A stretch of DNA of 25,406 nt from CAZJBP01 sp964544115 (GCA_964544115.1 CAZJBP010000031.1:1-25406); one strand, 5' to 3'; counted from the first letter of the stretch, positions 15,961-24,013 are shown. Notes: generated from the letters alone by a model not told the origin. Program-made: numbers and translations.

Positions 15961-16896
15961 TCAGCCACGGCGTCGGGACTCCAGGATGACGCCCCACGTA
16001 TAGGCCATCTCGCTTTCCGCCTTCAACCATATGCGTGATGGACAGGTGTATCTCGTCAAAATGTATCGCAGTGCCCCAATCGCGACTCGTCGCCACATGT
16101 ATCGCGGAGCGCGAAGAAGTGTTCGGCTCCCCTTGAACGCCCCCATGCGAGCTGCCGCAGCCCCATAACCCGCCACCCGGCGCCGATAGTAGGCCTCGGT
16201 GTGCCTATAGGCAGGCGTTCGGTGATGGACAATGCAGTCCGGCACGTACAATCCCTTGTGGCCGGATGCAAGTAGCTGGGCTTGCAGGTGCACCTCCTCT
16301 CCGAGCACCTGCATCACGAAGCGATCATCACCCTTTGCGGAGAGCGCAGTGGGGAAGGAGACACCGGGCGCGAAGACGGACCTCCTGAAGCCCATGTTGG
16401 CACCGAGGAACCGTATCGAATCATCGCCTGCGGACACAAACGCAAGGGTGTCACCCAAGTCGAAGTGTATGTCTGTTTTGCCGTCGCGGATGTTCTCCTT
16501 TACCCACTTAGGAGGAGGTTGGCTCCACCTCACAAGCACCCTTCCGCCAGAGAACGACACGTCGGGATTGGCCATCATGCCGTCGTGAAAGGCCTTTAGC
16601 CAATTGCTGTCAACGTCCACGTCGTCATCCGTGAATAGCACCAACTCCCCCCGCGCTTCAGTAACGCCTCGATTCCGGGCAAAGCTCTGCCCCTGATTCC
16701 TTTCGAAGATGTGCCGTATCGGAAGCTTGCCGTGAAACGTCTTGCACAAGGCCTCCGTTCCATCCGTGGAATTGTTGTCGACGACCAGAAGTTCCCATGA
16801 GATCTCGGAAGGGATTGCGAGTTCGCAGCAGGTGCTGAGCGTTCGCTGTAGGCTGGTTGCCCTGTTGTAGGTACAGATGATTACGGAAATATCCAT
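15961..16896 (-). CDS. GT2 family glycosyltransferase
   Basis: About 311 residues from the chosen start. The GT-A domain opens with DISVIICTYNRATSLQRTL, has LLVVDNNSTDGT for nucleotide binding, and LVLFTDDDVDVDSNWL with the metal-binding acidic run. The segment KGDDRFVMQVLGEEVHLQAQ holds the acceptor-side acidic residues. A basic C-terminal region with several Arg and aromatic residues follows and may lie against the membrane. ATG at 16896 is preferred because GGAG at 16903-16906 is six bases upstream. The longer frame to 16926 adds ten non-family residues. A gap of 83 bp separates it from the tandem GT4 gene. Upstream lie 375 bp without a recognisable gene. The donor sugar is unknown. Confidence 0.88.
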   Translation of the reverse strand: MDISVIICTYNRATSLQRTLSTCCELAIPSEISWELLVVDNNSTDGTEALCKTFHGKLPIRHIFERNQGQSFARNRGVTEARGELVLFTDDDVDVDSNWLKAFHDGMMANPDVSFSGGRVLVRWSQPPPKWVKENIRDGKTDIHFDLGDTLAFVSAGDDSIRFLGANMGFRRSVFAPGVSFPTALSAKGDDRFVMQVLGEEVHLQAQLLASGHKGLYVPDCIVHHRTPAYRHTEAYYRRRVAGYGAAAARMGAFKGSRTLLRAPRYMWRRVAIGALRYILTRYTCPSRIWLKAESEMAYTWGVILESRRRG

Positions 16897-17271
16897 TACG
16901 CACTCCAGTCCCAGCCTACGCAGCATGGCGCGCTTCGCCGCCCATCCAAGATGACGACAGGAGCCGCGAACAGCGGTCGGCTGACCGAATCAATCCATGT
17001 TGATTCACCAGACCTGTCTTCGACGTTCTCAAGCGCATCGAGCGCCGCGGCTTCTTCTGACAATTCAGGGCAACTTCGAGTTTGCCCCACAAGCCTCTGG
17101 GCCCTATATCGGTGACTCGATCGCAGCCCTTCTTCTCGGGCATGAAAGACATCCGGCAGCTGCCGCGCGGATCAAACTGGTTCCTATCCGGCCTATCCCA
17201 TTGAACCAACGCCTTCTCTGACGACGAGCCATGCCAACACATTCGCGCGGATGCACCTACGCTCATATCGC
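16897..17271. other. 375-bp stretch with no recognisable gene
   Basis: Between two GT2 genes I find no convincing coding region. A minus-strand frame of 116 codons (16916-17266) is open but has no family resemblance, begins without a clear ribosome site, and is rich in Arg, Ser and Cys. An opposite-strand frame of 74 codons is similar. I saw no terminator hairpin with a T-run. The stretch could be a decayed gene or a leader for the downstream genes. I cannot tell. Confidence 0.45.
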
Positions 17272-18435
17272 TCAGCCCTCACCGCCGCTGGAGCGCCGGC
17301 TTACAGCCGGCGATTCCCCATCAGGCACACCGACGCGCGTGGTTGCGCCCGAACGCCACATATCCCTCACTCTTGCTGCAGCGGCGCTTCCGAGAAGCCT
17401 CTCTGCAACAGCCGCACGCAACGGCCAGCGAACCATACGCCACGGGGCCAAGGCGGCCAAGCGCCCCAGCGACCGCACTGCCTGGGATCGTGACACATGG
17501 CTGCCTGTCGCCAAGGCAGACAGCACCTCAACTTGCATCTGGTGAACTCGCAGCCACCGCTCAGCCCCCAACAGCACCCACGACGACAGCTCTCCATCGG
17601 CGCATCGCAGGGCTCCCTTCACCGTCCCTATCCGACTGGAGCGGAGCGCTACCCGTCTGACGTAATCATCCCAGGCCTCCCGTGCCGCCGCTCGCAACAC
17701 ATGCGCATAGCGGGATCTAAAATGTGCATCGAGGGCCACGAGCACCCTCAATACGGCCTTCGTGCGTTCTGCATCCGACGCATTCGTCCACACTCCCCCA
17801 TCGTGACGACGGTACACCGCCATTCGTCCTTCCAAATAGCCGACACAACCACGCTCCGCGCAGAGCACCCAAAGCGGCCAGTCACCCATGCCGAGTCCCT
17901 GAAACCATTCCGGGAGAGCTGGAACGGCGCTCCGACGTGCAACAACGGAGCATGTAGGAATGATGCTTCTGGTCAGCATCGTCTGGAATGGAAGGTCTCT
18001 ATGGTCTCGTGATGTCAGATATGTCCCCACCGTCGTACCTTCAGAATCGATCACGTCAGCATCGTGGAAGCACAAAGCTGCGTCCCGATGAATCTCCATG
18101 TAGTCGACCTGTTTCTGCAACTTACGTGCATCGCTCCAATAGTCATCCCCCTCCAAGAAAGCGACGTACTTACCTCGACATGCGGACAACGTGCGAGAGA
18201 AGTTCGACAGCATCCCCATGTTGGACGCGAATGGGAGCAGGCGCACATTGCCAGAGGAGCTGCTCACCAGCCGACTCAAGACCTCCCGCGTTCCATCGGT
18301 CGAGCAGTCCTCTCCAACGACGCACTCCACGTCAAATGTGGTGTCCTGCGCCAAGGCGCTCTCGAGGGCTTGCTGTATGTATTGCTCATGATTGTATGTG
18401 ATGGTGCACACACTGACCATGGGCTTCATCGACAT
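17272..18435 (-). CDS. GT2 family glycosyltransferase with repeat-derived C-terminal tail
   Basis: About 387 residues. The GT-A domain reads MVSVCTITYNHEQYIQQALE near the start, then VGEDCSTDGTREVL and FLEGDDYWSD with the DxD-type acidic site. MGDWPLWVLCAERG is the acceptor-side segment. The remaining 150 residues are basic and do not match a known domain that I can name. The last residues, ESPAVSRRSSGGEG, are read straight through a GC-rich inverted repeat at 17294-17312. The original C-terminus may therefore have been replaced. ATG at 18435 has AAGG five bases upstream. ATG at 18429 is also possible, and the frame is open up to 18495. Upstream lies a remnant ISL3 transposase, so this gene's 5' border has been rearranged at some time. 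Confidence 0.85.
   Translation of the reverse strand: MSMKPMVSVCTITYNHEQYIQQALESALAQDTTFDVECVVGEDCSTDGTREVLSRLVSSSSGNVRLLPFASNMGMLSNFSRTLSACRGKYVAFLEGDDYWSDARKLQKQVDYMEIHRDAALCFHDADVIDSEGTTVGTYLTSRDHRDLPFQTMLTRSIIPTCSVVARRSAVPALPEWFQGLGMGDWPLWVLCAERGCVGYLEGRMAVYRRHDGGVWTNASDAERTKAVLRVLVALDAHFRSRYAHVLRAAAREAWDDYVRRVALRSSRIGTVKGALRCADGELSSWVLLGAERWLRVHQMQVEVLSALATGSHVSRSQAVRSLGRLAALAPWRMVRWPLRAAVAERLLGSAAAARVRDMWRSGATTRVGVPDGESPAVSRRSSGGEG
17294..17312 (-). repeat. Palindromic GC-rich repeat at the 3' end of a GT2 gene
   Basis: CGCCGGCT and AGCCGGCG form perfect 8-bp arms around a three-base loop. The repeat lies inside the last codons of the GT2 gene. It lacks a T-run, so it is not a good intrinsic terminator. 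It looks like a dispersed palindromic element, of a kind frequent in GC-rich environmental genomes (from memory, unverified). Confidence 0.6.
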
Positions 18436-18596
18436 AGCAGCCTTAAACCTACCGAAGCCTGCTTGCGCGTGCTGGCACACCCTAAGCCACAACACACTCG
18501 GGACGATTCTTCACAGCCGCAGACCCAGAGCCGACTACCGCGGCGGGATGCATCGCAGACACGATGTGGTCCTTTTGCGGGTAGCCGGCGGATTTG

Positions 18597-18839
18597 TCAT
18601 TGAGCGATCACAGGGCGTAGGTCAAGGCCGCCGAGATAGAAAAGCGCGTAACGTGTAAACCGACCCCAGTTGCTACCGATGCAGGCATCTTGGATCAGTT
18701 GCTGGATACGGCCATTGAATCCCCCGGCAGCGGCATTGCACGGATGGTGGTGGAAGTGGGTAACTATGTTGTTCCAGCGGCCTTTGGCATGCGGACGACT
18801 CTCTTTAGAGGCCGGAAGGACCGTTGGGATACACGGGCG
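18597..18839 (-). pseudogene. ISL3-family transposase C-terminal remnant
   Basis: A minus-strand frame of 80 codons, with no start codon, runs from a TGA at 18842-18840 to a TGA at 18597. Its end matches the C-terminus of ISL3-type (DDE) transposases: RWNNIVTHFHHH, then NAAAGGFNGRIQQL, F-T-R-Y-A-L-F-Y-L and the closing GGLDLRP. In intact ISL3 enzymes the matching segment is N-A-x-x-E-G-x-N-x-x-I-Q, and the E is the last catalytic acid. Here it is G. The rest of the transposase is missing and the flank runs into the methyltransferase gene at 18918, so the element is dead. The other parts of this 480-bp gene-free stretch (18436-18596 and 18840-18917) show nothing I recognise. Confidence 0.7.
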
Positions 18840-18917
18840 TCAGAATTCTGCAATCAGGCTGCTTCACTAAAAACGATCGATGGGGTAGTTCTGTGTTCGC
18901 CTTCTCCGCGAAGCTCT

Positions 18918-19670
18918 CTATCGACACCTTTCAAACACCCATAGCCTCAATCGCGAACACCTGCAGCCCATTTCCAGAGTCTTTTCGATGGTATCACCTG
19001 CGGCGCGTCGATTGAACTCCGTATCCCAATCGAGCGTCGCGTCAAAGCATGGTCGCACTCCTCGCGTTAGAAGAAAGTAGGCGCCAAGTCCCGTCTTTTC
19101 GACAAGCTTGGTGCCCGAAGCGTTCATGAATTCCTCCAGCTTCGCGTCCGACAAGAAGAGGTTATGCCAACGCACTGGCAACGGCGGCAACCCCAGTAGA
19201 TCTCGGAAGCGATTGAGCTCTTCAACACCATCAACACTACCCTCCAACAAGAGCAGTCGCCCACCGATCTTGAGCCTGACGGTGAACCCACGCAGAACTT
19301 TCTGCTGCAGCGACCACTCCGTAATGTTGATAAGCATCCTTTGCGACACGACGAAGTCGAACTCCCTACCCACCTCATATACTTCACTGAGGTCAGCTCT
19401 GGTAAATGTCACATTCCTGCGTGACGCCAAGCGAGTTTTGGCCATGGCAAGTCTCGTCTCCGAGAAATCTGCTGCGACAACGCTGGCTCCGGGTATGGAC
19501 GAATACACAATAGTGCCCTCTCCTTCTCCACAGCCGGCATCTAGAATGCGCGAATTGTCTGCGATTTGTCGCCTGATGAGCGCGACCTCACAGCCAAGCA
19601 GATGCTTGTCATACATGGATTCCACAACCTGTTCGTTCCAATAACCCAACACTTTTTCTTTCTCATACAT
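18918..19670 (-). CDS. Class I SAM-dependent methyltransferase
   Basis: The protein has 250 residues. SAM motif I is SRILDAGCGEGEGTIVYSS, followed by VVAADFSETRLAMAKTRLAS, the acidic ribose-binding loop and helix. VSQRMLINITEWSLQQKVL lies at the usual position of motif IV and the following helix, and KIGGRLLLLEG is the next strand. The last 90 residues are a mixed alpha/beta substrate part that I cannot assign. Small methyltransferases of this type in glycan loci often act on sugars, lipid carriers or chain ends. Methyl capping is one possible chain-length signal read by Wzt (inference). ATG at 19670 has GAGGTG at 19676-19681, five bases upstream. A 100-bp gap separates it from the aminotransferase gene, and the ISL3 remnant follows it. 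Confidence 0.88.
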   Translation of the reverse strand: MYEKEKVLGYWNEQVVESMYDKHLLGCEVALIRRQIADNSRILDAGCGEGEGTIVYSSIPGASVVAADFSETRLAMAKTRLASRRNVTFTRADLSEVYEVGREFDFVVSQRMLINITEWSLQQKVLRGFTVRLKIGGRLLLLEGSVDGVEELNRFRDLLGLPPLPVRWHNLFLSDAKLEEFMNASGTKLVEKTGLGAYFLLTRGVRPCFDATLDWDTEFNRRAAGDTIEKTLEMGCRCSRLRLWVFERCR

Positions 19671-19770
19671 AGCGGCACCTCGTGTCTTCTGAAATACGGG
19701 GCCATCCTCTGTCCCGGCATGGTTCTAGAGAATCCGGCCTGCCCCCCCATTCCAACCCCTTCTGGCGAAC

Positions 19771-20955
19771 TCACGGCGAAGTCCGGGTGAACCGTCGCTC
19801 AAGTGCCGCTGTTCTAATGATGCTCGCGATCTCGGTAATTGCAGTTTGATCCACGCATCGCCCGGTTGGAAAAACAACCACTCGCTCGGCTACGATATTG
19901 GTGTTCGACAGTAACAGGCCGGCTTCGGGGTATAGCGACCGATAAGGCATCATGTTGTGGCACCCGGGCCAGAAGTACTTCCGGGCAAAGACATTCCGTT
20001 CGTGCAGAACGTTCACAATCTCGTCACGGTTAAGCGGACACGTTGGAGACACTTCGACCACGATGTACTGGTAGTTGCACTTCTCGGCCTCTTCATGAGT
20101 GATCAGGGAGATGCCGCGCAACTCGCTGAACGCCTCCCGGTAGGCAAGGTAGTTCCGCTTATTGATGGCGATTAATTCGTCGATACTCTCCAGTCCGGTC
20201 AATCCCATCGCCGCGCACACCTCCGTCATTTTACCGTTTGTTCCGGCAGAGACGACGTTGTCGTAGCCAGCGAAGCCGAAGTTAGTCATCAGCCGGAGCC
20301 GGCTGGCGAGTTCATCGTCGTTGGTCACTACGGCGCCACCCTCAAAGGTATTAAAGAACTTGGTGGCATGAAAGCTCAACACCTCGCATCGGCCAAAGTT
20401 GCCGATGGAACGACCCCTGTGGGAACAACCGAACGCGTGGGCAGCGTCAAAGAGAAGTTGCAGTCGGTGGCGCTCGGCAATTTGACTTAACTCTTCAATG
20501 GGCGCGGGCCGCCCCCAAAGGTGAACACCAATGATCCCAGAAGTGCGGGGGGACACCATGCGCTCGACAGCATCCGGTGCAAGATTGTGGGTCAGGAGAT
20601 CTATGTCCGCGAACACGGGAGTGAGCCCCAGCCACTGCAGGGCGTGGGCCGTTGCCACAAACGTGTAGGAAGGGACGATAACCTCACCGCGTAGGTCACA
20701 CGCTCGAATGGCGATTTCAAGTGCGATTGTACCATTGCACATCGCGACGCAGTGCTTCACGCCTAGAAACTGCGCCACACGTTGCTCAAACTCCTGCACA
20801 AGCGGTCCATGGTTGCTAAACCACAGCCTGTCCAATATTCCTTCGATCCTCTTCATCAGTGCGGCACGATCGCCAATGTTCGGTCGCCCCACGTGGAGCG
20901 GCTGGCCAAACACCGGTGACTCCAAAGGGGGAGGCGCTTCATCTTTCAAGTGCAT
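19771..20955 (-). CDS. DegT/DnrJ/EryC1/StrS-family sugar aminotransferase
   Basis: 394 residues. This is a PLP enzyme that transfers an amino group, usually from glutamate, to a nucleotide-linked keto-sugar. FVATAHALQWLG follows the early substrate loop (PSYTF). LLFDAAHAFGCSHRG carries the PLP-ring aspartate at residue 170. The PLP lysine is K199 in SFHATKFFNTFEGGAVVT, where the family normally has its Schiff-base lysine. The end has RVVVFPTGRCVD, as in other DegT enzymes. I prefer ATG at 20955, just past the Wzt TAG and with GGAGG about 12 bases upstream. The frame up to 21012 would begin with TTG and overlap wzt by 56 bp. It likely supplies an amino sugar, but which one is not readable from sequence. 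Confidence 0.9.
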   Translation of the reverse strand: MHLKDEAPPPLESPVFGQPLHVGRPNIGDRAALMKRIEGILDRLWFSNHGPLVQEFEQRVAQFLGVKHCVAMCNGTIALEIAIRACDLRGEVIVPSYTFVATAHALQWLGLTPVFADIDLLTHNLAPDAVERMVSPRTSGIIGVHLWGRPAPIEELSQIAERHRLQLLFDAAHAFGCSHRGRSIGNFGRCEVLSFHATKFFNTFEGGAVVTNDDELASRLRLMTNFGFAGYDNVVSAGTNGKMTEVCAAMGLTGLESIDELIAINKRNYLAYREAFSELRGISLITHEEAEKCNYQYIVVEVSPTCPLNRDEIVNVLHERNVFARKYFWPGCHNMMPYRSLYPEAGLLLSNTNIVAERVVVFPTGRCVDQTAITEIASIIRTAALERRFTRTSP

Positions 20956-20956
20956 G

Positions 20957-22408
20957 CTACTCGCGCGCCTCCGACGGGGGCTCCGTCTCCCAGCGTAACG
21001 CAGGCTGCACAACGCCGGGCTCCTTGCCGTGCCAGCCCTCGTTGCGTGGCTCGGTGTCCGCCACCTCGAAAGTCAGCACGCTCTCGTCCGCAAAGAACAC
21101 CACATTCCCATTGCGGACCAGCAACACTTTCACATGGTACAAACCACTGTTGAGCAGGTTGCCCGGGACGTGGCAGACGCTCCTGTAGCAGCCAGAGCGG
21201 TCACCATATCCCGTCTGAGCAAGAAGCGGAGCATTTGTGGTTGTGAAGGCCACTATTCCCTGTTCATTGACCAGGTGGAGCGTCAAATGAACTGGTACAT
21301 GGTCGCGAGTAACTCGGTACTCTGTTCGAATGCAGAACGCCGTCGACATCGCGATCAGCGTCGGCGACCGCCCATCTTCATCGGTGATGCTGCTCGAAAT
21401 CAGTTGCCCATCACTTCCCGGCATGGACGCCCACCGCGCGTCCATGACCTTGCTCAGGGATAGTTCCTGCCCGTTTCGCAAATACTGCGACGTGACCTCT
21501 GGCGCATCGCCTATCAGCTGGATTCGCCCCCCATCCAGCAGAACTCCCTTGTTACAGAGACTCTGCACGGCAACCATGTTGTGACTGACGAACAACACGG
21601 TCCGCCCCCCTTTCGCCACTTGGCCCATCTTCCCTAGACACTTCTTCTGGAATGACGCGTCGCCAACGGCCAATACTTCATCAACGAGCAGGATCTGCGG
21701 ATCAAGGTGCGCGGCAACGGCAAAAGCCAGTCGGATATACATGCCGCTGGAGTAGAATTTGACCGGTGTGTCAATAAACTTATCGACCTCGGCAAAGGCC
21801 ACGATCTCATCGAACTTCCGAACGATTTGCCGGCGCTTCATTCCGAGGATTGAGCCATTCAAGTAAACGTTTTCTCGCCCCGTGAGTTCCCGGTGGAAGC
21901 CAGTGCCGACTTCCAGAAGGCTAGCGACGCGCCCATGATATGTCACCTTTCCAGTCGTGGGCGGAGTGATTCGGGACAGGATCTTCAGAAGAGTGCTCTT
22001 ACCGGCGCCGTTGCGGCCGATGATGCCGACGACCTCCCCTTGCTTGATCTCAAGGTTGACGTTCTTGAGTGCCCAGAAGTAGTTGGGGTCATGCACGAGT
22101 CGTTCTTCATGCACTTCGTGAAACGTCTTGTGGGGCACGTGATCAGAGACGGCAGACGGCGGACTATAGACGGCAGGCGAGTCTGTCGGTTTGCCGTTTC
22201 CGGTCTGACGTCTGCAGTCTGCAGTCTCTGGTCTTCCACCTGCGGCCTGCAGTCTATGGTCTATGGTCTGCGACCTACAGCCCTTCCCCCCGACCAGCCC
22301 TCGAATCCAGTCTGTCACGTCCGCCCGAAGGTTGGCGCTGAGCGGCGTGGCGCCTCCGTACCGGTAGCGCTTGCCGAGGTTCTCAATGCTTATGGCGATG
22401 TCGGTCAT
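20957..22408 (-). CDS. wzt: Polysaccharide ABC transporter ATP-binding protein with C-terminal Wzt-type domain
   Basis: 483 residues. Residues 1-40 and 107-320 form the nucleotide-binding domain: Walker A GRNGAGKST at 131-139, signature YSSGMYIRLAFAVA, Walker B ILLVDEVLAVGD, and FVSHNM with the switch histidine. Residues about 345-483 form a beta-rich C-terminal region like the Wzt carbohydrate-binding domain. In ABC-exported O-antigens of that type this domain recognises the modified, capped chain end. Residues about 44-88 are an insert encoded by heptad repeats, between the first strand and FWALKNVNLEIKQGEVVGII. It does not touch the ATP-binding motifs. The permease gene is 22 bp upstream, so the pair forms one exporter. 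ATG at 22408 has only a weak Shine-Dalgarno. Confidence 0.93.
   Translation of the reverse strand: MTDIAISIENLGKRYRYGGATPLSANLRADVTDWIRGLVGGKGCRSQTIDHRLQAAGGRPETADCRRQTGNGKPTDSPAVYSPPSAVSDHVPHKTFHEVHEERLVHDPNYFWALKNVNLEIKQGEVVGIIGRNGAGKSTLLKILSRITPPTTGKVTYHGRVASLLEVGTGFHRELTGRENVYLNGSILGMKRRQIVRKFDEIVAFAEVDKFIDTPVKFYSSGMYIRLAFAVAAHLDPQILLVDEVLAVGDASFQKKCLGKMGQVAKGGRTVLFVSHNMVAVQSLCNKGVLLDGGRIQLIGDAPEVTSQYLRNGQELSLSKVMDARWASMPGSDGQLISSSITDEDGRSPTLIAMSTAFCIRTEYRVTRDHVPVHLTLHLVNEQGIVAFTTTNAPLLAQTGYGDRSGCYRSVCHVPGNLLNSGLYHVKVLLVRNGNVVFFADESVLTFEVADTEPRNEGWHGKEPGVVQPALRWETEPPSEARE
22147..22278 (-). repeat. Heptad array with inverted halves inside wzt
   Basis: From 22202 to 22278 eleven contiguous 7-bp units on the plus strand follow GGTCTNN or AGTCTGC. 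From 22147 to about 22181 the units run the other way (AGACGGC, AGACGGC, GGACTAT, AGACGGC, AGGCGAG). The two halves face each other, so the transcript could fold. The unit sequences GGTCTAT and GGTCTGC also occur in the GT4 array at 9116-9171. Confidence 0.75.
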
Positions 22409-22430
22409 AGGGGATCAGCCTACAATCCTC

Positions 22431-23252
22431 TCACAGCACATCTACCAACCTGGCCTCACGTTTACGGAAGAACCAGATACCCAGAGAGAGACAAGCCGCC
22501 GCAGACAGCAGGCTGCAGACGATCTGGAGGCCGTTCAGGGGGGCACCTTTCAGAATGTTTCGGTAGGACTCGATGACGACAGCCATGGGGTTCAGAAAGA
22601 GCCACGGCTGGGCCCACGGGGGAAGCTTGGACGCGGGATAGATGACGGGGGTGGCCAGCATGAAGACTTGAACGATGAAGCCAACGGTGTGTTTGACATC
22701 GCGGTACTGAGCGTTCAGCGCCGCCAGGACGAGGCCGATGCCAAGAGCGGTGCTGGCTTGGATGAGAAGCAGGAGCGGGGTGAGGAAGAGGAGAACGGGA
22801 GACCAGAGACCGTAGGCAGCAGACACGATGTTCAGGACAATCCAACCGATGGAGAAGTCGAGCAGGGAGCCGCAGACAATGCCGCCGGGAACCACTACCC
22901 GCGGGAAGTAGACCTTGCTGATGAGGTGCGCGTTGGACTCCATGCTCAGCGATGACTGGCTCAGGGCGGTGGCGAAGGCGTTCCATGGTACCAGGGCGGC
23001 AAGATAGAAAAGCGGATACGGGAGTCCGTCGGCCGGCATGCGCGCTATGCGGCCAAATATCAACGAGAACGCTCCGGTCATGAAGAGTGGTTGCAGCACA
23101 ACCCAAACGACGCCAAGCGCCGTTTGCTTGTAGCGCACCTTGATGTCTCGTTCGACGAAGGTGAGGAACAACTCGCGGTAGTCCCAGAGGTCGCGCAGGA
23201 ACTGCCGCAAGCGTTCGTGCCGCTCAGCTGAGATGACGGTTACGGGGAGCAT
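22431..23252 (-). CDS. wzm: Polysaccharide ABC transporter permease
   Basis: The protein has 273 residues and about six membrane segments, typical of ABC-2-type polysaccharide export permeases. The cytoplasmic N-terminus has LRDLWDYRELFLTFVERDIKVRYKQT, with the amphipathic helix and R-D-I-K-x-R-Y motif of the family, and TALGVVWVVLQPL leads into the first helix. GFIVQVFMLATPVIYP and FLNPMAVVIESYRNI near the end are also characteristic. With Wzt it forms the inner-membrane exporter for a finished lipid-linked polysaccharide. ATG at 23252 has no Shine-Dalgarno that I can see. Its leader begins 10 bases upstream in an octad repeat array, which may replace or hide the normal translation signals. 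Confidence 0.92.
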   Translation of the reverse strand: MLPVTVISAERHERLRQFLRDLWDYRELFLTFVERDIKVRYKQTALGVVWVVLQPLFMTGAFSLIFGRIARMPADGLPYPLFYLAALVPWNAFATALSQSSLSMESNAHLISKVYFPRVVVPGGIVCGSLLDFSIGWIVLNIVSAAYGLWSPVLLFLTPLLLLIQASTALGIGLVLAALNAQYRDVKHTVGFIVQVFMLATPVIYPASKLPPWAQPWLFLNPMAVVIESYRNILKGAPLNGLQIVCSLLSAAACLSLGIWFFRKREARLVDVL

Positions 23253-23262
23253 GGGAGGCGAA

Positions 23263-23489
23263 GTTACAGGGGGGGCAGAGTTGCAGGGTTACAAGGGGGT
23301 GGGGTTACAGCGTTACAGGGAGACAGGGCCTCTGGGCCACAGCGTTACAGGGCAAGAGGGGGACAGGGCTTCAAGAAAGGAAGGGAGTTCTCCGACAGGA
23401 TTCACAGGATCTTCAGGATTCTGGGCCTTAGGCCTGTCACTCTGAAACACTGTAACCCTGACACTCTGAGACCCTGCAACCCTCATCCC
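23263..23489. repeat. Mirrored octad/nonad micro-repeat array in the wzm leader
   Basis: On the plus strand a left block has one GTTACAGG unit at 23263-23270, then twelve contiguous 8-bp units from 23280 to 23375, with GTTACAGG as the best consensus. A right block of seven units, 23434-23489, carries the reverse type, CTGTAACC. Between them lie three 9-bp units of the type ACAGGATTC near 23395-23421. The two outer blocks are therefore inverted relative to each other and could pair. The region fills the whole gap between the regulator stop codon (23491) and wzm. Confidence 0.85.
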
Positions 23490-23490
23490 C

Positions 23491-23985
23491 CTACCTCACC
23501 ATCCTCTTCACCAGCGGGTTGCCCCACAGCTTCTGGGCCTTGAGGTGGAACTTGCGGAGGTGGTCGACGCGATCGCGCAGGAACTTCATCTCGCCGTTGC
23601 CGCCGGCCGCGGAAGGCTTGCCGTTCCCGGCGAGGTCTTTCTCGGCTGCGGCGAGGAGCGCGGCCAGGGACTCCATGCGCGCGCCAAGGATTCCAGCAAC
23701 GATGTTGCGCACGATGCGGCCAAAGTAGTCGTTCGCAATGTAGTGGTCGCGGCGGTCGCCCTTGACCCACACGCGCTGGGCGGCGCCCCACTGCTCAAGC
23801 TGCCTCACGGTCATGCTCGCCCCGCCCTTGCTGATCCCCAACGCGGCAGTCATGTCATCCAGCGTGCGCGACTCTTGCGAGAAATAGAGGTACGCGTAGA
23901 TCTGGCCCAACGCCCGCCCCAAGCCGAGCGACTGGGTCAGCAGGCCACTGTGTTCAATGAACGCGGCAGGTACAGGGTGGAGCAT
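23491..23985 (-). CDS. GbsR/MarR-family transcriptional regulator
   Basis: 164 residues. After an N-terminal helix (LLTQSLGLGRALGQIYAYLYF) comes a winged-helix DNA-binding domain: LDDMTAALGISKGGASMTVR is the helix-turn-helix with its recognition helix, and GAAQRVWVKGDRRDHYIAND is the wing. The remaining helices (RIVRNIVAGIL onward) would form the dimer interface. This is the GbsR branch of the MarR superfamily. The effector is unknown. ATG at 23985 is used although no strong Shine-Dalgarno is visible. The leader contains two inverted repeats and a possible promoter (24014-24080), so autoregulation is likely. It lies between the ligase-like gene and the exporter genes, and it may control export or polymer genes (inference). 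Confidence 0.85.
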   Translation of the reverse strand: MLHPVPAAFIEHSGLLTQSLGLGRALGQIYAYLYFSQESRTLDDMTAALGISKGGASMTVRQLEQWGAAQRVWVKGDRRDHYIANDYFGRIVRNIVAGILGARMESLAALLAAAEKDLAGNGKPSAAGGNGEMKFLRDRVDHLRKFHLKAQKLWGNPLVKRMVR

Positions 23986-24013
23986 GGCGTTGACACACTT
24001 CGTGCCCGTGGGT

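Noticed and set aside
16916..17266. 116-codon minus-strand frame in the gene-free gap
   Set aside because: It has no recognisable motif or ribosome site, and equally long frames exist on the other strand.
17294..17312. Intrinsic terminator
   Set aside because: The hairpin is perfect but no T-run follows on either strand, and it lies inside the last codons of the gene.
22371..23106. Long frames on both strands over wzm and wzt (194 and 214 codons)
   Set aside because: They overlap the well-supported exporter genes, and their content is shadow-like (acidic or Arg/Pro/His-rich).
23263..23489. CRISPR-like array
   Set aside because: Units are only 8-9 bp, directly contiguous and degenerate, without spacers of constant length, and no cas genes are near.
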